From Quercus robur (lineage: Eukaryota; Streptophyta; Magnoliopsida; Fagales; Fagaceae): a stretch of 64,000 nt of DNA. The translations under genes were made by a program, and so were the position numbers. Below are positions 23,977 to 34,937 of the stretch, piece after piece. Under the pieces are notes generated by a model, which saw only the letters and a program-made list of their open reading frames with translations, was not told the origin of the DNA and made no database searches. How positions within the stretch are numbered: position 1 is the stretch's first letter; the number at the start of each line of letters is the position of its first letter. Location of the stretch: the NCBI RefSeq assembly GCF_932294415.1, contig NC_065544.1, positions 26,139,351 to 26,203,350 on the forward strand, given 5' to 3'.

Positions 23977-24563
23977 TGTTAGGACCCTGCCTTGTTATGC
24001 CGTGCTTAGGGTGGTGCTGTCTTGCTAGTTTAGTATGTTGCTATGATATAGCAGCTATGTTTTACTGCTATGTATCATTCATTTTGTTGTGATGCTAGCT
24101 AGTGTTGGTGTTGTGCTGTAGTGCAAGTGCTGATGCATCAGTAATATAGTGATGCAACAGCAGTGGAGAGTTAGCAGTGGCAAAGGTTGTGAGAGGTCTA
24201 TGTATTAGGCGTGTGCATATTGTTAGATGGTAGCTGATGATTGTGATAGCTTGTGTATATCTATAACTAATTAGTAATGTTCACATGTATCAATTCAATT
24301 CTACATGTGACTAATTAGCAAGCTTTAGTGAACTGTTAGGTAGCTAGAAGTTAGAAGGTTTTAGTAATTAGTCAGAAGTTGGTTAGGCTAATTGACAGCA
24401 CTCAATTGCCTTGTACTTGAGTAGCCTTAAGTATAAAAGGTTACTGGCATTGTAATTAAAGACTTACGAAATAAGACTCTCATTCCTTACTGTAATATCT
24501 TAATTCTCTTACTCTAGCCCTTCTAATTTCTGGAGGTTATATTCCCTCTATACATTCAAAACA
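23977..24563 (+). mobile_element. 3' LTR of the Ty3/gypsy relic
   Basis: Starting TGTTAGGACCCTGCC right after the polypurine tract, the segment runs about 590 bases to a CA. It holds a TATA-like TATAAAAG near 24431 and an A/T-rich region suited to polyadenylation. The 3' edge is the less certain one. Confidence 0.6.
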
Positions 24564-25430
24564 ATTTCACCATTTACCAAACCAATCCATCTAAGACCTT
24601 GGCATGAATTTTGTCCCTTTTGCTCATATAGATATAGTCTTTATTTATACTTACTTTCTGACAATTACTGTCAGTTTTTACTGGACACAAGTATTCACGA
24701 CCTCAATCCTTAGGACAACTTTCATGATGCAATGTCAAGCTCTTCCTGATTTTTGGAGTGATTGCCTAATTGGACACAAATCCCCTTTTGGTTTTCAAAT
24801 TTTAAATTATTATAATTTCCTTCTCAATTAATGTCTTATTAGTTATTATCATGTAATAAGCAATTGTTTTAGATTTCCCTTGCTTCACAACTGCTTTACA
24901 TATGCCTTCTTTCAAGACTCTTCCCCTTTTTAGTTTTTACCATGTATCATGCACAAGTGAGCGGTAATATAATTTTACTATAAACAAATTACATGCAAAC
25001 TCAAATTAAAGCATATAGTTGTTTCAAGTTTTAAGCATGATGCCCACCTAGTTGGAAGTGTGATAATTCCATCAAGCACCTCCTGTGAACGAGCTATCAA
25101 ATTCATTATCAGCTGTTTAAGAGAGTTTACATGTATTGCTTCAATTTACAACTCTCTTCTTGAGTAAAACCACACTACTGACTATCCTTTGTAATAGTAT
25201 ATTTTTGAAATAGGGTACTGTAATATTGGTTCTTTTTCAATCTTCGATACCTCCAGGCTGGTCTAATCTCCTCCTTTATGGGAAGTAAATCCATAGCAGC
25301 CCTCCAGAGATGCATTTTCAACCTCTTCCGTATTGCCCATATGTTTTTCCCCATCTAATTTGAGATAGATGGAATGGTGATTTAACAGTGAAAACACCGT
25401 TTTTATTATTGCCCTTCTAGATAACCCAAC
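24564..25430. other. intergenic, no recognised feature
   Basis: AT-rich sequence after the gypsy LTR. The 75-residue plus frame near 24604-24831 has no motif I recognise. Confidence 0.3.
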
Positions 25431-25439
25431 AAAAATAAA

Positions 25440-25830
25440 TCTAGCACCACAAACTATTATACAGTTTCTTTACCGCAACTGTAAGGGGTAGAGTGTGAGT
25501 GATTGAGAAAAGACTATGGATCCACATTTAAGTGATAAGCAACCATTTTCAATCTGTCACGATAGAGTTGTGAAAAAAAATTGTGGAATAATTTGTAATC
25601 CTAGAACCATTCTATTAACCTATGGATTTAAGAGAAAATCTAGTATCACAACTTATTTCACAACTTTTTTATCACAATTGTGATGTAGCAGAACGTGAGT
25701 GATGGAGAAAAAATAATGGGTTCATGTGTATGTGATAAAAAACAACTTAAAGTCTGGCACATCATAATTGTGACACATCATAATTGTGACAAAAAGTTGT
25801 AAAGCAATGTGTGGTCCTGGCTACTCAGGA
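25440..25830. repeat. dispersed 'cacaattgtgatg' repeat, two copies in tandem
   Basis: The order 'cacaactttttatcacaattgtgatg', 'gtgagtgatggagaaaa', 'gggttcatgt', 'gtgataa' appears twice here. Related copies are at about 56670-56840 and 61220-61400. It is a small non-coding repeat family, probably a transposon. Confidence 0.6.
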
Positions 25831-28679
25831 TTTAAAGAACAATGAACACTGTTAGTTATTCTTTTTTTTTTTTGCTAAACAACACTGTTTAGAGCATACA
25901 CATCAAGTATTGTATAAATGCTAAAATGTTATTTTAACAACTAAAGCACTAAAATGTGGTTCACAAAAAAGATGCTATAGCTAAAAAAAATAACAACTTA
26001 GCTACGGTAAGCTGCCATCTTTGACAGCTTAATGTAGCACAAAGTTAAAAATAAAAACTAATATTTTATTATACATCTCTCATCCTTTGATTAAAAAAAC
26101 TATTTTCTTCCCTAAATCTTTCTGTCTTCCCTAACTCTTTCTGTCTTCCCCAACATCTCTCAAACCTCTCACTTTCTCACTTTCTCACTTTCTCATTTTC
26201 CTCTCTTTTGTTCTCTCTTCCTCTCTTTTGTTCTCTCTTCCTCTCATTCTCTCTCTGATTTTCTCTCCTTTCTCACTCTCTCGGTTTTACTATGGCCATG
26301 GGTGGTCTTTGATTCCCTCTCATCTCTCTCTCTCTCCTTGATTTTTTCTTCTCACCTATGAAGCACGGGTGCGGATTTGGGTTTGAGTGTGGGTGTGGGA
26401 CTCAGCAATTTTTGAAAAAGTAGAGTATGGGTGCGGCGGGATATGTTTATTAAAAAATTATTAAAAATATTTTTATTTATATTTTCTATATATTGCTAAG
26501 CATATTTTTTTTTTCATATAATGGTAAACATATACCAATTTAAGAGTAATAGTAGATAATAAAGTGAATATTGAATACATAACCATTCCATGATGTTTAG
26601 AAATTAGAATAAAACCCACAAGTTTGAAACAAAAACAAAATAAAAGACAAGTTTTCAAGACAATCAAATAAAACTTTCATCATCATTTTCAAGATTAATA
26701 ACTTCACTTTGAACTTCACTTTCATTAGTAGTAACACTATAGCTAGCATTCCCAATAACCATGGCCTCCAACTCTGGCTCATCAAGTGTAAGGGTAGCAT
26801 TCTCAAGAATTCTGACTCCTCCATGTATTTCACTCTCATTCCAAGAGTCTCTTGCAATATCCTACATCTTTGTTGCTACATTTACATACTCCTCATGGCG
26901 CCTTGACAAGAGTCGAAGATTAGAATGCACAAATACCAAATCCTTAGCACGTGCAGGAGCCATTTTGTTTCTTTTAAGGAATGAATGAATTTGTATGTGC
27001 TCCAATTCCTCTTAGCACATGAGGATGAACGAGGTTGTCCAAGAAGTTTAAAGTCAAGAGTTTGAAGCGTTGGTAATGAAGAGCCATGGTATTGCCACCA
27101 AACCAAAGGTTGTAAGAGCCACCTATTTGTCAATGCATCTGGTAAAGGAAACCTCCCTCCTGAAAATGTAGCAAACTCAACTTTCACCATCCTTAATTCA
27201 TTCTCATCTTCAAAGTATTGCTCTGAACTCTTGCTCCTTTCTACAGAAATTTCATGATCTTGATGTGGAGGGAGGCGATTTGGATTCTCCGAAAGCCATT
27301 CAATTGAGTAATACCTAGTTAAAAAAAAAAAAAAAAAATACCAAATGTAGATGATGAAATGTGTGTTTTACTAGAAGGGGGAATTAAGGAAAATAGAAAA
27401 TGAAAGTACTTACTTAGGATTTAAGGAATGAGCTAAGCAATGTAATGGTATACAATTTTTAGTCCATTGATCAATGAGTATATCATACACCACATGAAAA
27501 AATAAGCTATGCTCATTTGCTCCCAAGACTTCATGCCGATATATTACCGCCTTCACCTTTTCTATTATTGAATCCCACATTTCATACATAAGATGAAGAC
27601 AAGGTCTATTTGTATCAGCTTCTCGTAGCATATCAAAATTAAGTGTTGTGACTTCAATGATATAATTAACAACATCCCACCAATGATCACTTAGAATCAT
27701 ATTTTTCACTTTTTGAACTTTTCCAACATCATCCTCCCTATAAGAAGCTCATTGGTCACTAATAGCCATGACTTGAAGGCATCTTTTTATCAACTTCAAC
27801 CTTTTCAGCATAATAATAATCGAAGCAAATCTAGTATTAGCAACTTGGAGCAGTTTTAACGGACAAAATTCATTAAACATTGCCAACCCCATTGAATGGT
27901 TCATTATAAAAACATGTATGAATGATGCATTGTCAGCAATACGTGTAATCCAACTACATTCTTCATATGTAACTTCATTCTTTTTAGTGTTTTTTGTTGC
28001 ACAAATATTCTTCAAAGCTAGATTGAAAGTGTGGACAACACATGGTATTCAAAATATTTTGGGATACTCACCTTCAACAAGAGCTCCAGTAGCCTTCATC
28101 ACATTAGCATTATCAATGATGACTTGGATAACTTTTTCATGCCCAGTCTCTTTTATAGCATCGTTCAACAACCCAACAATAAAATGTTTGTCTTTGTACT
28201 CGACCCATCAATTGCCTTTATAAACATTGGACCCCCATCTGATGTAGCCATAATATTAATAAGAGGTCTCCTTTGTGGATTTGACCATCTATTAGAAACT
28301 ATACTTAAACCATTTGCAAGCCAAAAGTCGTTAATTAGTTTCAAAAGTCTTTCAACATTAGCTTTTTCTTTTTGCAAAAGTGTTATTCTTAAGGCATTGT
28401 ATCTAGGACGAACATAACCTAGAATGTTATGGGTAGCAACATATGCATAGGAATTATGATAATTTGGGCTCCTTGCAAAGTGAAACGGAAGCCCACCAGT
28501 ATAAAACATCCTAGCAATTTTACTGTCCAATTCAACTCTAGCAGTATTCTAGAATGCTTTCTCCAAAGGAGATTTCACAATCACCTTCCTTCTCTTACCA
28601 AGACCTACTTCATCTGTACTACCACTCCCTTCCTATTCCTGGAATGAGAGAATAGCCCATGGAAAGGGAGGGGGGAGGG

Positions 28680-29514
28680 TGTAGATACCGCATTTTGCAC
28701 CCGTTAATAAATTTTGGTCCCCAGCTCCAATGACAAGGTTGACATATGTCAACAAAGAGTAATTAAAGAGTTCAATAGTTTGGAAGTAATTACAACTCAA
28801 AACGCTTTGAAATTGATATTGAAAAATGACTTCTGCTCAATGTTTTGACCATAACTTTTGATGCACAAAGAATTTTTGAGTGGGGTTGATTTCATTGGAA
28901 ATTAGACATCCTGAGCTTCAATTTGAACACAAATTTTGCCTAATTTAGACTCATATTAAGTGATTTGTGATTGTTTGAAGTTGCGCCAACTGGGTAGTCC
29001 GATTTTCTTACTTTTTAAAATTTTATTTTAAGGGCCTAAAACGTAATGCTTTGATGTGGGCCGGCCCATGGACCCTTGAGATCGTCCAAAGATCATTAAA
29101 AAGTTTGAAAACCCTAATTTTAACATATAAATACTCATCTTATGCCTCCAATCAAAACCCTAACTATAGAGAGATTGATCTTTTGGCCTTCATCTTCTCT
29201 AAAATCCTAAATCTCTTTTCCAAAACTCCCACACAACACCTTTGCATATTTTTTACAAATTAAAAACCTCTTTTTAGTTAGTTCTAAGGCAGAAATTATT
29301 TTTCCAATTTGATTTCTCAAAACCTTTTTAAAAATTAATCTTATTCTTGAGTTGTGATTATCAAAACCTATTGTATTATTTAATTCTCTTGTTCTCTCAA
29401 CTTAATCTTTGTGTTGTAGGCACTGAGGGACTGGTTATATATCAATCAAGTGTGTTTCCATAAGCAAGGGAGTCTACCTTCATGGCTTTTCCTTGAATTG
29501 GATCTTTATAACTT

Positions 29515-29549
<35 letters not shown>

Positions 29550-30936
29550 AGAGAGAGAGAGAGAGAGAGTTTAAACTTGTGGCGTCTGCTCCTAATGATA
29601 GCTCTTTATCATCAAACCAAGACACCAATCAGTTTTTTGGTGTAGGCGGGAATTGAACCTCAAATCTCTTATACAACCATAAAAAACTTTACTAGTTGAG
29701 CTAACTTTACCAGAGACTTTATAACTCTTGTTGTTCTTAATTGATTTATATGTTGCATAATCTATAGAAACATGATTTGATTTTGTTTGGTTTTGATTTG
29801 TTGTGTCTCATCATATTTTGATTAGAGAGTTGAATCTTTGGATAGTTCAATGAACATGTTTTGATGTGTTAAGTGTGTTCTTGTTTGTTGTTAAATCCAA
29901 TGCATATTTAGGAATAGATTTTGCTTTGTTTATTTTGGATATTTTTGTTGTTAGTTTAGGTTGTTTATTTTTATATCAAAAGCATGTTAGGTTGTTAGTT
30001 TCCTTAGTTTTTGTTTCCGCTTTGTTTTGTATTTCTGAGTTTCTGGGGTAGGGTTTTCAGGGGTGTGTCTGCGCATGCATAATTTTGTATGCGCACACAG
30101 GCTTGAAGTATGCGTACACATACAACTAGCCTGCGTATGCAGGCTTATGTATGCGCACGCATACTTCAGCCCAGAAACCCTAATTTGAGTTTTCTGCTTC
30201 TTTTTCTTTATTTCCTTGTGTCATATGCCTCTATTTTGGCTCCTTTTTATATTTTTGGGTCTTCGTTCCTCTGTTTAATTGTTTATTTGTCTTTAACATG
30301 CTAGATTAGGGGTTTTTTTTTTTCTTTTCTTGCTTTAATACCATGAACATGCATTCACATGTCCATTCATTGATGCATAGGTGATGAGATGTAGTAAGGT
30401 AAGTTATGCATCCACATGAACATGCATTGGATATATATTTAATGATGAGTTGAACATGCTTGGTTGGATGATGTGTTCTTGATGTCTAGAATGCAATCAC
30501 ATGTGTCTTTGATGTTTCCATGTCTATGTTTTTGCCCTTGTGATATCTTGTTGTTTGCTGCCTTGGATGAGATGATATGATATGCATGATAGATATATAC
30601 TAGGCTTAATGTGAGTTGCCATGATAGATGTATTTTAAGGTTTTTGGGATGACTAATGCCATGTTGATTGCTAGATGTATGCTAGTGTGTGTGTGAGTAT
30701 AGATAATAATATTAAATGAGCCTTTTATGAGATTAAGACGTAAGGCATAATGACTGGAAACCGACCCACAGGTCAGGTGAGATTGGTTGCCTAACACTTT
30801 CCCATCCTCATACCTAAACTTTGAACCCATACTCTGGTAGTAAGATTAGTCCTTCCACGTAAAGGCGCTATATATATGGTTCCTAGACTTAATTTAGGTG
30901 GCGACTCTATTAGTCCACCCGGGGGGGGGGGGGGGG
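28680..30936 (+). mobile_element. long LTR plus primer site inserted in the hAT transposase gene
   Basis: It begins TGTAGATACCGCATTTTGCA at 28680. About 2.2 kb later TGGCGACTCTATTAGTCC (30899-30916) marks the primer site, then a G-run (30922-30936) and the hAT sequence resumes. It is the same family as 7330-9340, in the opposite orientation. It carries a nested SINE at 29514-29716. There is no internal coding region, so it is a truncated or recombined end rather than a full element. A G-rich flank prevents a clear 5-bp duplication call. Confidence 0.7.
29514..29716 (-). mobile_element. tRNA-derived SINE (family B), 10-bp target duplication
   Basis: On the minus strand the 5' region has TAGCTCAACTAGTAAAG (A-box-like) and a GGTTCAATTCC B-box-like element; the other end is a GA run then a T-run on the plus strand. 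CTTTATAACT flanks it at 29504-29513 and 29717-29726. A 5'-shortened copy lies at 54233-54650. Confidence 0.85.
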
Positions 30937-32519
30937 TAAGGGAATTCGACCTCTAATATTGTGACCTAATTTAACTTATCATTCTCAACTTGATCATGCA
31001 CTCTCTACATTTCCAACCTATGACCTGGTGTCACCTTTATACAGGCTCTAATATTGTGACCACTTATTTTTAGTAAATGAGTCTTAACCCTAGAGTAAGA
31101 TCCCACAAAAGTTCCATTACAATAGTTACACTTAAAACGTGTGTTTCCACCTAATTTAAAAGTAGAACAAGCAGGTTTTTCCAATTTAGTTACATATTTC
31201 CAAAGAGGACCTTCATCTGATAGAGGTTCTGCACTAGTAGCCTCATCCATTGAAAATTCAATAATTTCAATTTAAGTTGTTTAACCAACAAATAATTTGA
31301 CAAATATATATAATAACTAAATAAGAAATTAACTCAAGTCTCAATATTACAGCTTATATAAAAATTAAAAAAATAAGATAACAAATACAGATTGAAGGAA
31401 AAATATAGAATGAGCAATAGAGCATGTGAGAGTATAATGGAGCGTGAGAATGAAAGAAAAATACCTGAGTGAGCTTGGGACTTGGGTCAGTGAGCTTGAG
31501 ACCGAAAGATGGAGAGATTGAGACCAAGAGATGAAGAGTGAGTTTGGGTTGTGAGGCAAAGGAGAGATGGAGGGAATTTGAGAGAGAGAGAGAGAGTGAG
31601 AGATTAGGGTTTTTTTTTTTTTTTTTTGTTTAAAGTTGCTTCTGGTGAGTTTTATAGAATTTTTATTTACTTATTTTTTAACATGTATTTCGGCCTAATT
31701 CAGCATGAATTGGAAAACAGGGAAAAAAAAAGTACTCACCATGGAAGCGTTTGCAGCCGCATCAACGGCCGCACGGTGCGTTCGTGCAAGTTGGGTGCGG
31801 TTGTGGCAGCCCTGGAGCCACACCCGTGCTTTCTAGCTCCTCACCCACTCTCTTGGTTGTGTTGTGGGTGGTGGTTTTGGTTGTGGGTCTTGGTGTGCCA
31901 GTTTTGTCTCACTGTTGATGGGTTTGGGTGTGGTTTTCTAGGTTCGTGACGTGGGTTTGGGTTTGAAAGGTAGGTGGTGGATGGTGGGTGGTGGCTTGGA
32001 TTTCGATTTTGTAGTGGATTTTGGTGGTTATGGTTTTGCTATGGATTTGGTTTCCGCGGTTTTGGTTTTCCAGTGGGTTGGGTTTTGGTGGTTATGGTTT
32101 TGATGTGGGTTTCGATTTTGATGGTTTGGATTTTCCAATAGGTTAGGTTTCGGTGGTATTGGTTTTACTATGGGTTTCGATTTTGGTGGTTTCAGTTTTC
32201 TAGTGGGTTGGGTTTCAATGGTTTCTAGTTTTCAGTGGGTGGTGGCTTGGGTTTTGATTTTGCAGTGGCTAAGGTGGTGGTGCCTAACGGTGTCATGAGT
32301 GGTGGGAGAAGAAAGATACACAGAGAAAGAGAGATGAAAAGATTAAGATGATGAATAAAAAATAATAAAGAAATGATATTTTGATGAAGTGTTAAAAAAT
32401 ATAAAAGTTTTGATATAAAGTGTATTATAAAATGAAGTGTTAAAATAGATAAAATAGTGTTTTGAGATACTAAAAGCTATTTTTAGAATCCTTGATGCTC
32501 TTAGATATTCTAATTCTAA

Positions 32520-33590
32520 AGTAAAAAAAAGTATTTTGATGAAAGAGCCTGTGAAGCTTTAATAGTAAAAGGTAAAATTCTCTTCTCAATTTTTATTTTT
32601 ATTTTTATTTTTTAAAATTTTTTGGGCAAACAATTCTCTTCTCTATTTTGGCCAACCCGTGAATAGTCATGTTTCCCATAGGATTAAATATATTTTATTT
32701 TGTTATCTCTAACAGTAAATTTTGGTCAACGACACTTTAAAAACGTGCACAAAAAGTGTAGGAAAAAATGAAAATAGCAAAGCATAGGATAGTTTTCAGA
32801 ATCAGAGAGAGATATCTCACAGGGTAGTAACATGCATCACATCACAAGGACTTGAATTTTACTAATTTAGATTCGGAGAGGGAGATTCTTCCGCAAATTT
32901 ATGATTTCTGTGCTGAAATTTTTAATAAATCCTTCCACAATTTTATAATTTCTGTCCTGGGTTTAGATGTTAATTTTTAGAGTGAACGTTCAAAATTCGT
33001 TTTATTATTTTGTTACCTATATATTAATGGATAGTTAAAGAATTTCAATTGTCAAAAACCTTTAGATCTTTATTGATATACTAACTTGTCAAATCCTTTT
33101 TTATAGGACTTAAAAATGCCACAGTTAAAACCCATCTTAATGCTGCTGTGTTTACACTTTGCTTAAAAAAGATGGAGGAAGGGAAGGTTTCGAAAGGGGG
33201 AAAAATGTTTTCTTCGTCAATAATGGCTAGAAAAGAAGTGAGGAGAGAAAGGAATTGAGGGAATACCTTTTATTTACATCACTCAAAAGAAATAAATCAT
33301 TTGAATTTTGTTTTTTAACAATGACTTTTGTAAACTGGTAAAAAGAAACAAGAACAAGAACAAGAACAAGAACCAAATAATCAAATAGAACTTCTTTAAC
33401 TGTTTGATGTGCAACTTACCTTCTTGATACGCATAAAAGTACTTGCACCAACACCTTCCCTCAAGTATACGTTAGTAAAGCCCTTTCTAAAATATCAAAA
33501 AATGTACAACCATCACAAATCCTGGAATCTTTAATGTGAACAACAAGCAGACTATTGTAGTCAAAAGAGAAACATCATGAATCCCGGAAT
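32520..33590. other. intergenic, no recognised feature
   Basis: AT-rich sequence with the 'acaagaacaagaacaagaac' run near 33349. I see no gene or terminal repeat. Confidence 0.3.
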
Positions 33591-33593
33591 CTT

Positions 33594-33692
33594 TGACTAG
33601 GATGGTTTCCTTCTAAATTTTATACTTCCCCCATAAAATTCTTGTCCCTCCTTCTTCAACTATTTTAATGGTTTTAAGATCTTTTCACTTTC

Positions 33693-33723
<31 letters not shown>

Positions 33724-33960
33724 TTTATGGAATTGATTAAATTTTCAAATTAGATTGGTGAATGTTAATAGGTTATACGATCATGCTAGTCAAGTTTGCA
33801 CTTGGGACTTTTGTGATGGTATAAAACATGAATGCAAAAATAAAACAACTTGCATTTGTCAAAAGTCAGAACCTTTGTAATTTTATTGACTTTGATTGAA
33901 GTTTTGACTAGGATGGTTTCCTTCTAAATTTTATGCTTCCCCCACAAAATTCTTGTCCCT

Positions 33961-33993
<33 letters not shown>

Positions 33994-34745
33994 TTTATTT
34001 TTTATTTTTAATACTAAGTATTTTAACACACACAAAAGGAGAGAGGAGAGAAGGTATTAAAGAAACTAACAATAGTGTATATTCAAAAGGGCCTAACTCT
34101 TAGATACACAGTATAGACTTTAAACTTTTATAACTCACATTTATTTTCCAATGTGAGATTAATCCACTATTTTTTCTTTTGAGAATACTAAATATTTTAA
34201 CACACACACACAAGGGGAGAGGGGAGAAGGTTTTATTCTTGTCCCTCCTCTATCAACTATTTTAGTGGTTTTAAGATTTTTTCACTTTCAAATATATATA
34301 TATATATATATATTTTATGGAATTGATTAAATTTTCAAATTAGATTGGTGAATGTCAATAGTTTATACGATCATGCTTAGTCAAGTTTGCACTTGGGACT
34401 TTTGTGATGGTATAAAACATGAATGCAAAAATGAGACAACTTGCATTTGTCAAAAGTTAGAACCTTTGTAATTTTATTGACTTTGATTGAAGTCTTGCCA
34501 ATTCCTCTATTTTAGTGGTTTTAAGATTTTTTCACTTTCAAATAATTTTTTTTTAATGGAATTGATTAAATTTTCAAATTAGATTGGTGAATGTCAATAG
34601 GTCATACGATCATGCTTAGTCAAGTTTGCACTTGGGACTTTTGTGATGGTATAAAACATGAATGCAAAAATGAAACAACTTGCATTTGTCAAAAGTAAGA
34701 ACCATTGTAATTTTATTGACTTTGATTGAAGTCTTGCCAATTCCT
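33594..34745. repeat. three diverged direct repeats with inserted microsatellites
   Basis: The block 'gattggtgaatgt...atacgatcatgc...gtcaagtttgcacttggg...catgaatgcaaaaat...cttgcatttgtcaaaag' appears at about 33752-33905, 34345-34495 and 34582-34735. The partner block 'gactaggatggtttccttctaaat' appears at about 33595 and 33908. Copies 1 and 2 are spaced by CT and TA runs and an 'acacacacaaggggagag' segment. It sits just downstream of the gamma-glutamyl peptidase gene. Confidence 0.75.
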
Positions 34746-34937
34746 CTATAATAGGAGTTACACAATCTTAAAATGCCAATAGAAACACAGCTAAACCTGC
34801 CTCCTAATGACACCTATTTCTTGCTAGCTCATTGCCTAATAACTCACTTCTCTTAATCTTTTCCGTCTACTTCTGAATAAACTTCGTATTTACACTTTTA
34901 TTTTATATTATTACTAAATATTTGGAGTACTTCATCA

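Larger units (their letters stand above)
26664..31250 (-). pseudogene. hAT-family transposase (BED finger, DUF659, hAT dimerisation), broken
   Basis: The N-terminal part (31250-31005) starts MDEATSAEPLSDEGPLWKYV and has a BED zinc finger (CNYCNGTF then H-x4-H-type SGHNIRA); a TAG follows HRLEM where Gln is usual. After the 2.2-kb LTR insertion the DUF659 region follows (28530-28165: DSKIARMFYTGGLPFHFARS), with VSNRWSNPQ where most relatives have VSDGWTDPQ, so a catalytic Asp looks lost. Then come VIQVIIDNAN and CVVHTFNLALKNIC. An intron is plausible at 27315-27413 (LNPK joined to YYSIEW). The C-terminal dimerisation domain (SSSCAKRNWSTY) is frameshifted at about 26970 and has a stop after VATKM. 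The frame ends at 26664. It cannot make active transposase. Confidence 0.85.
26361..31831 (-). mobile_element. hAT transposon carrying a dead transposase
   Basis: The left end AAGCACGGGTGCGG (26361-26374) and the right end (other strand AAGCACGGGTGTGG) are inverted. Between them lies a minus-strand hAT transposase with BED, DUF659 and dimerisation parts. The flanks show CTCACCTA on the left and CTCACCCA a few bases beyond the right end, a possible 8-bp duplication, but the spacing is uneven and I am unsure of the exact termini. Confidence 0.75.
25892..32500. mobile_element. TTA-flanked element, outermost layer of a four-level nest
   Basis: The left end GAGCATACACATCAAG and the right end, on the other strand, GAGCATCAAGGATTC are bracketed by TTA (25889-25891 and 32501-32503). 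Its own sequence is 25892-26360 and about 31832-32500. It consists of CT-rich repeats on the left and a 'ggtggttttggttt' minisatellite on the right (about 31860-32260). Everything between is a later hAT insertion. A TTA duplication fits PIF/Harbinger. Confidence 0.7.
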
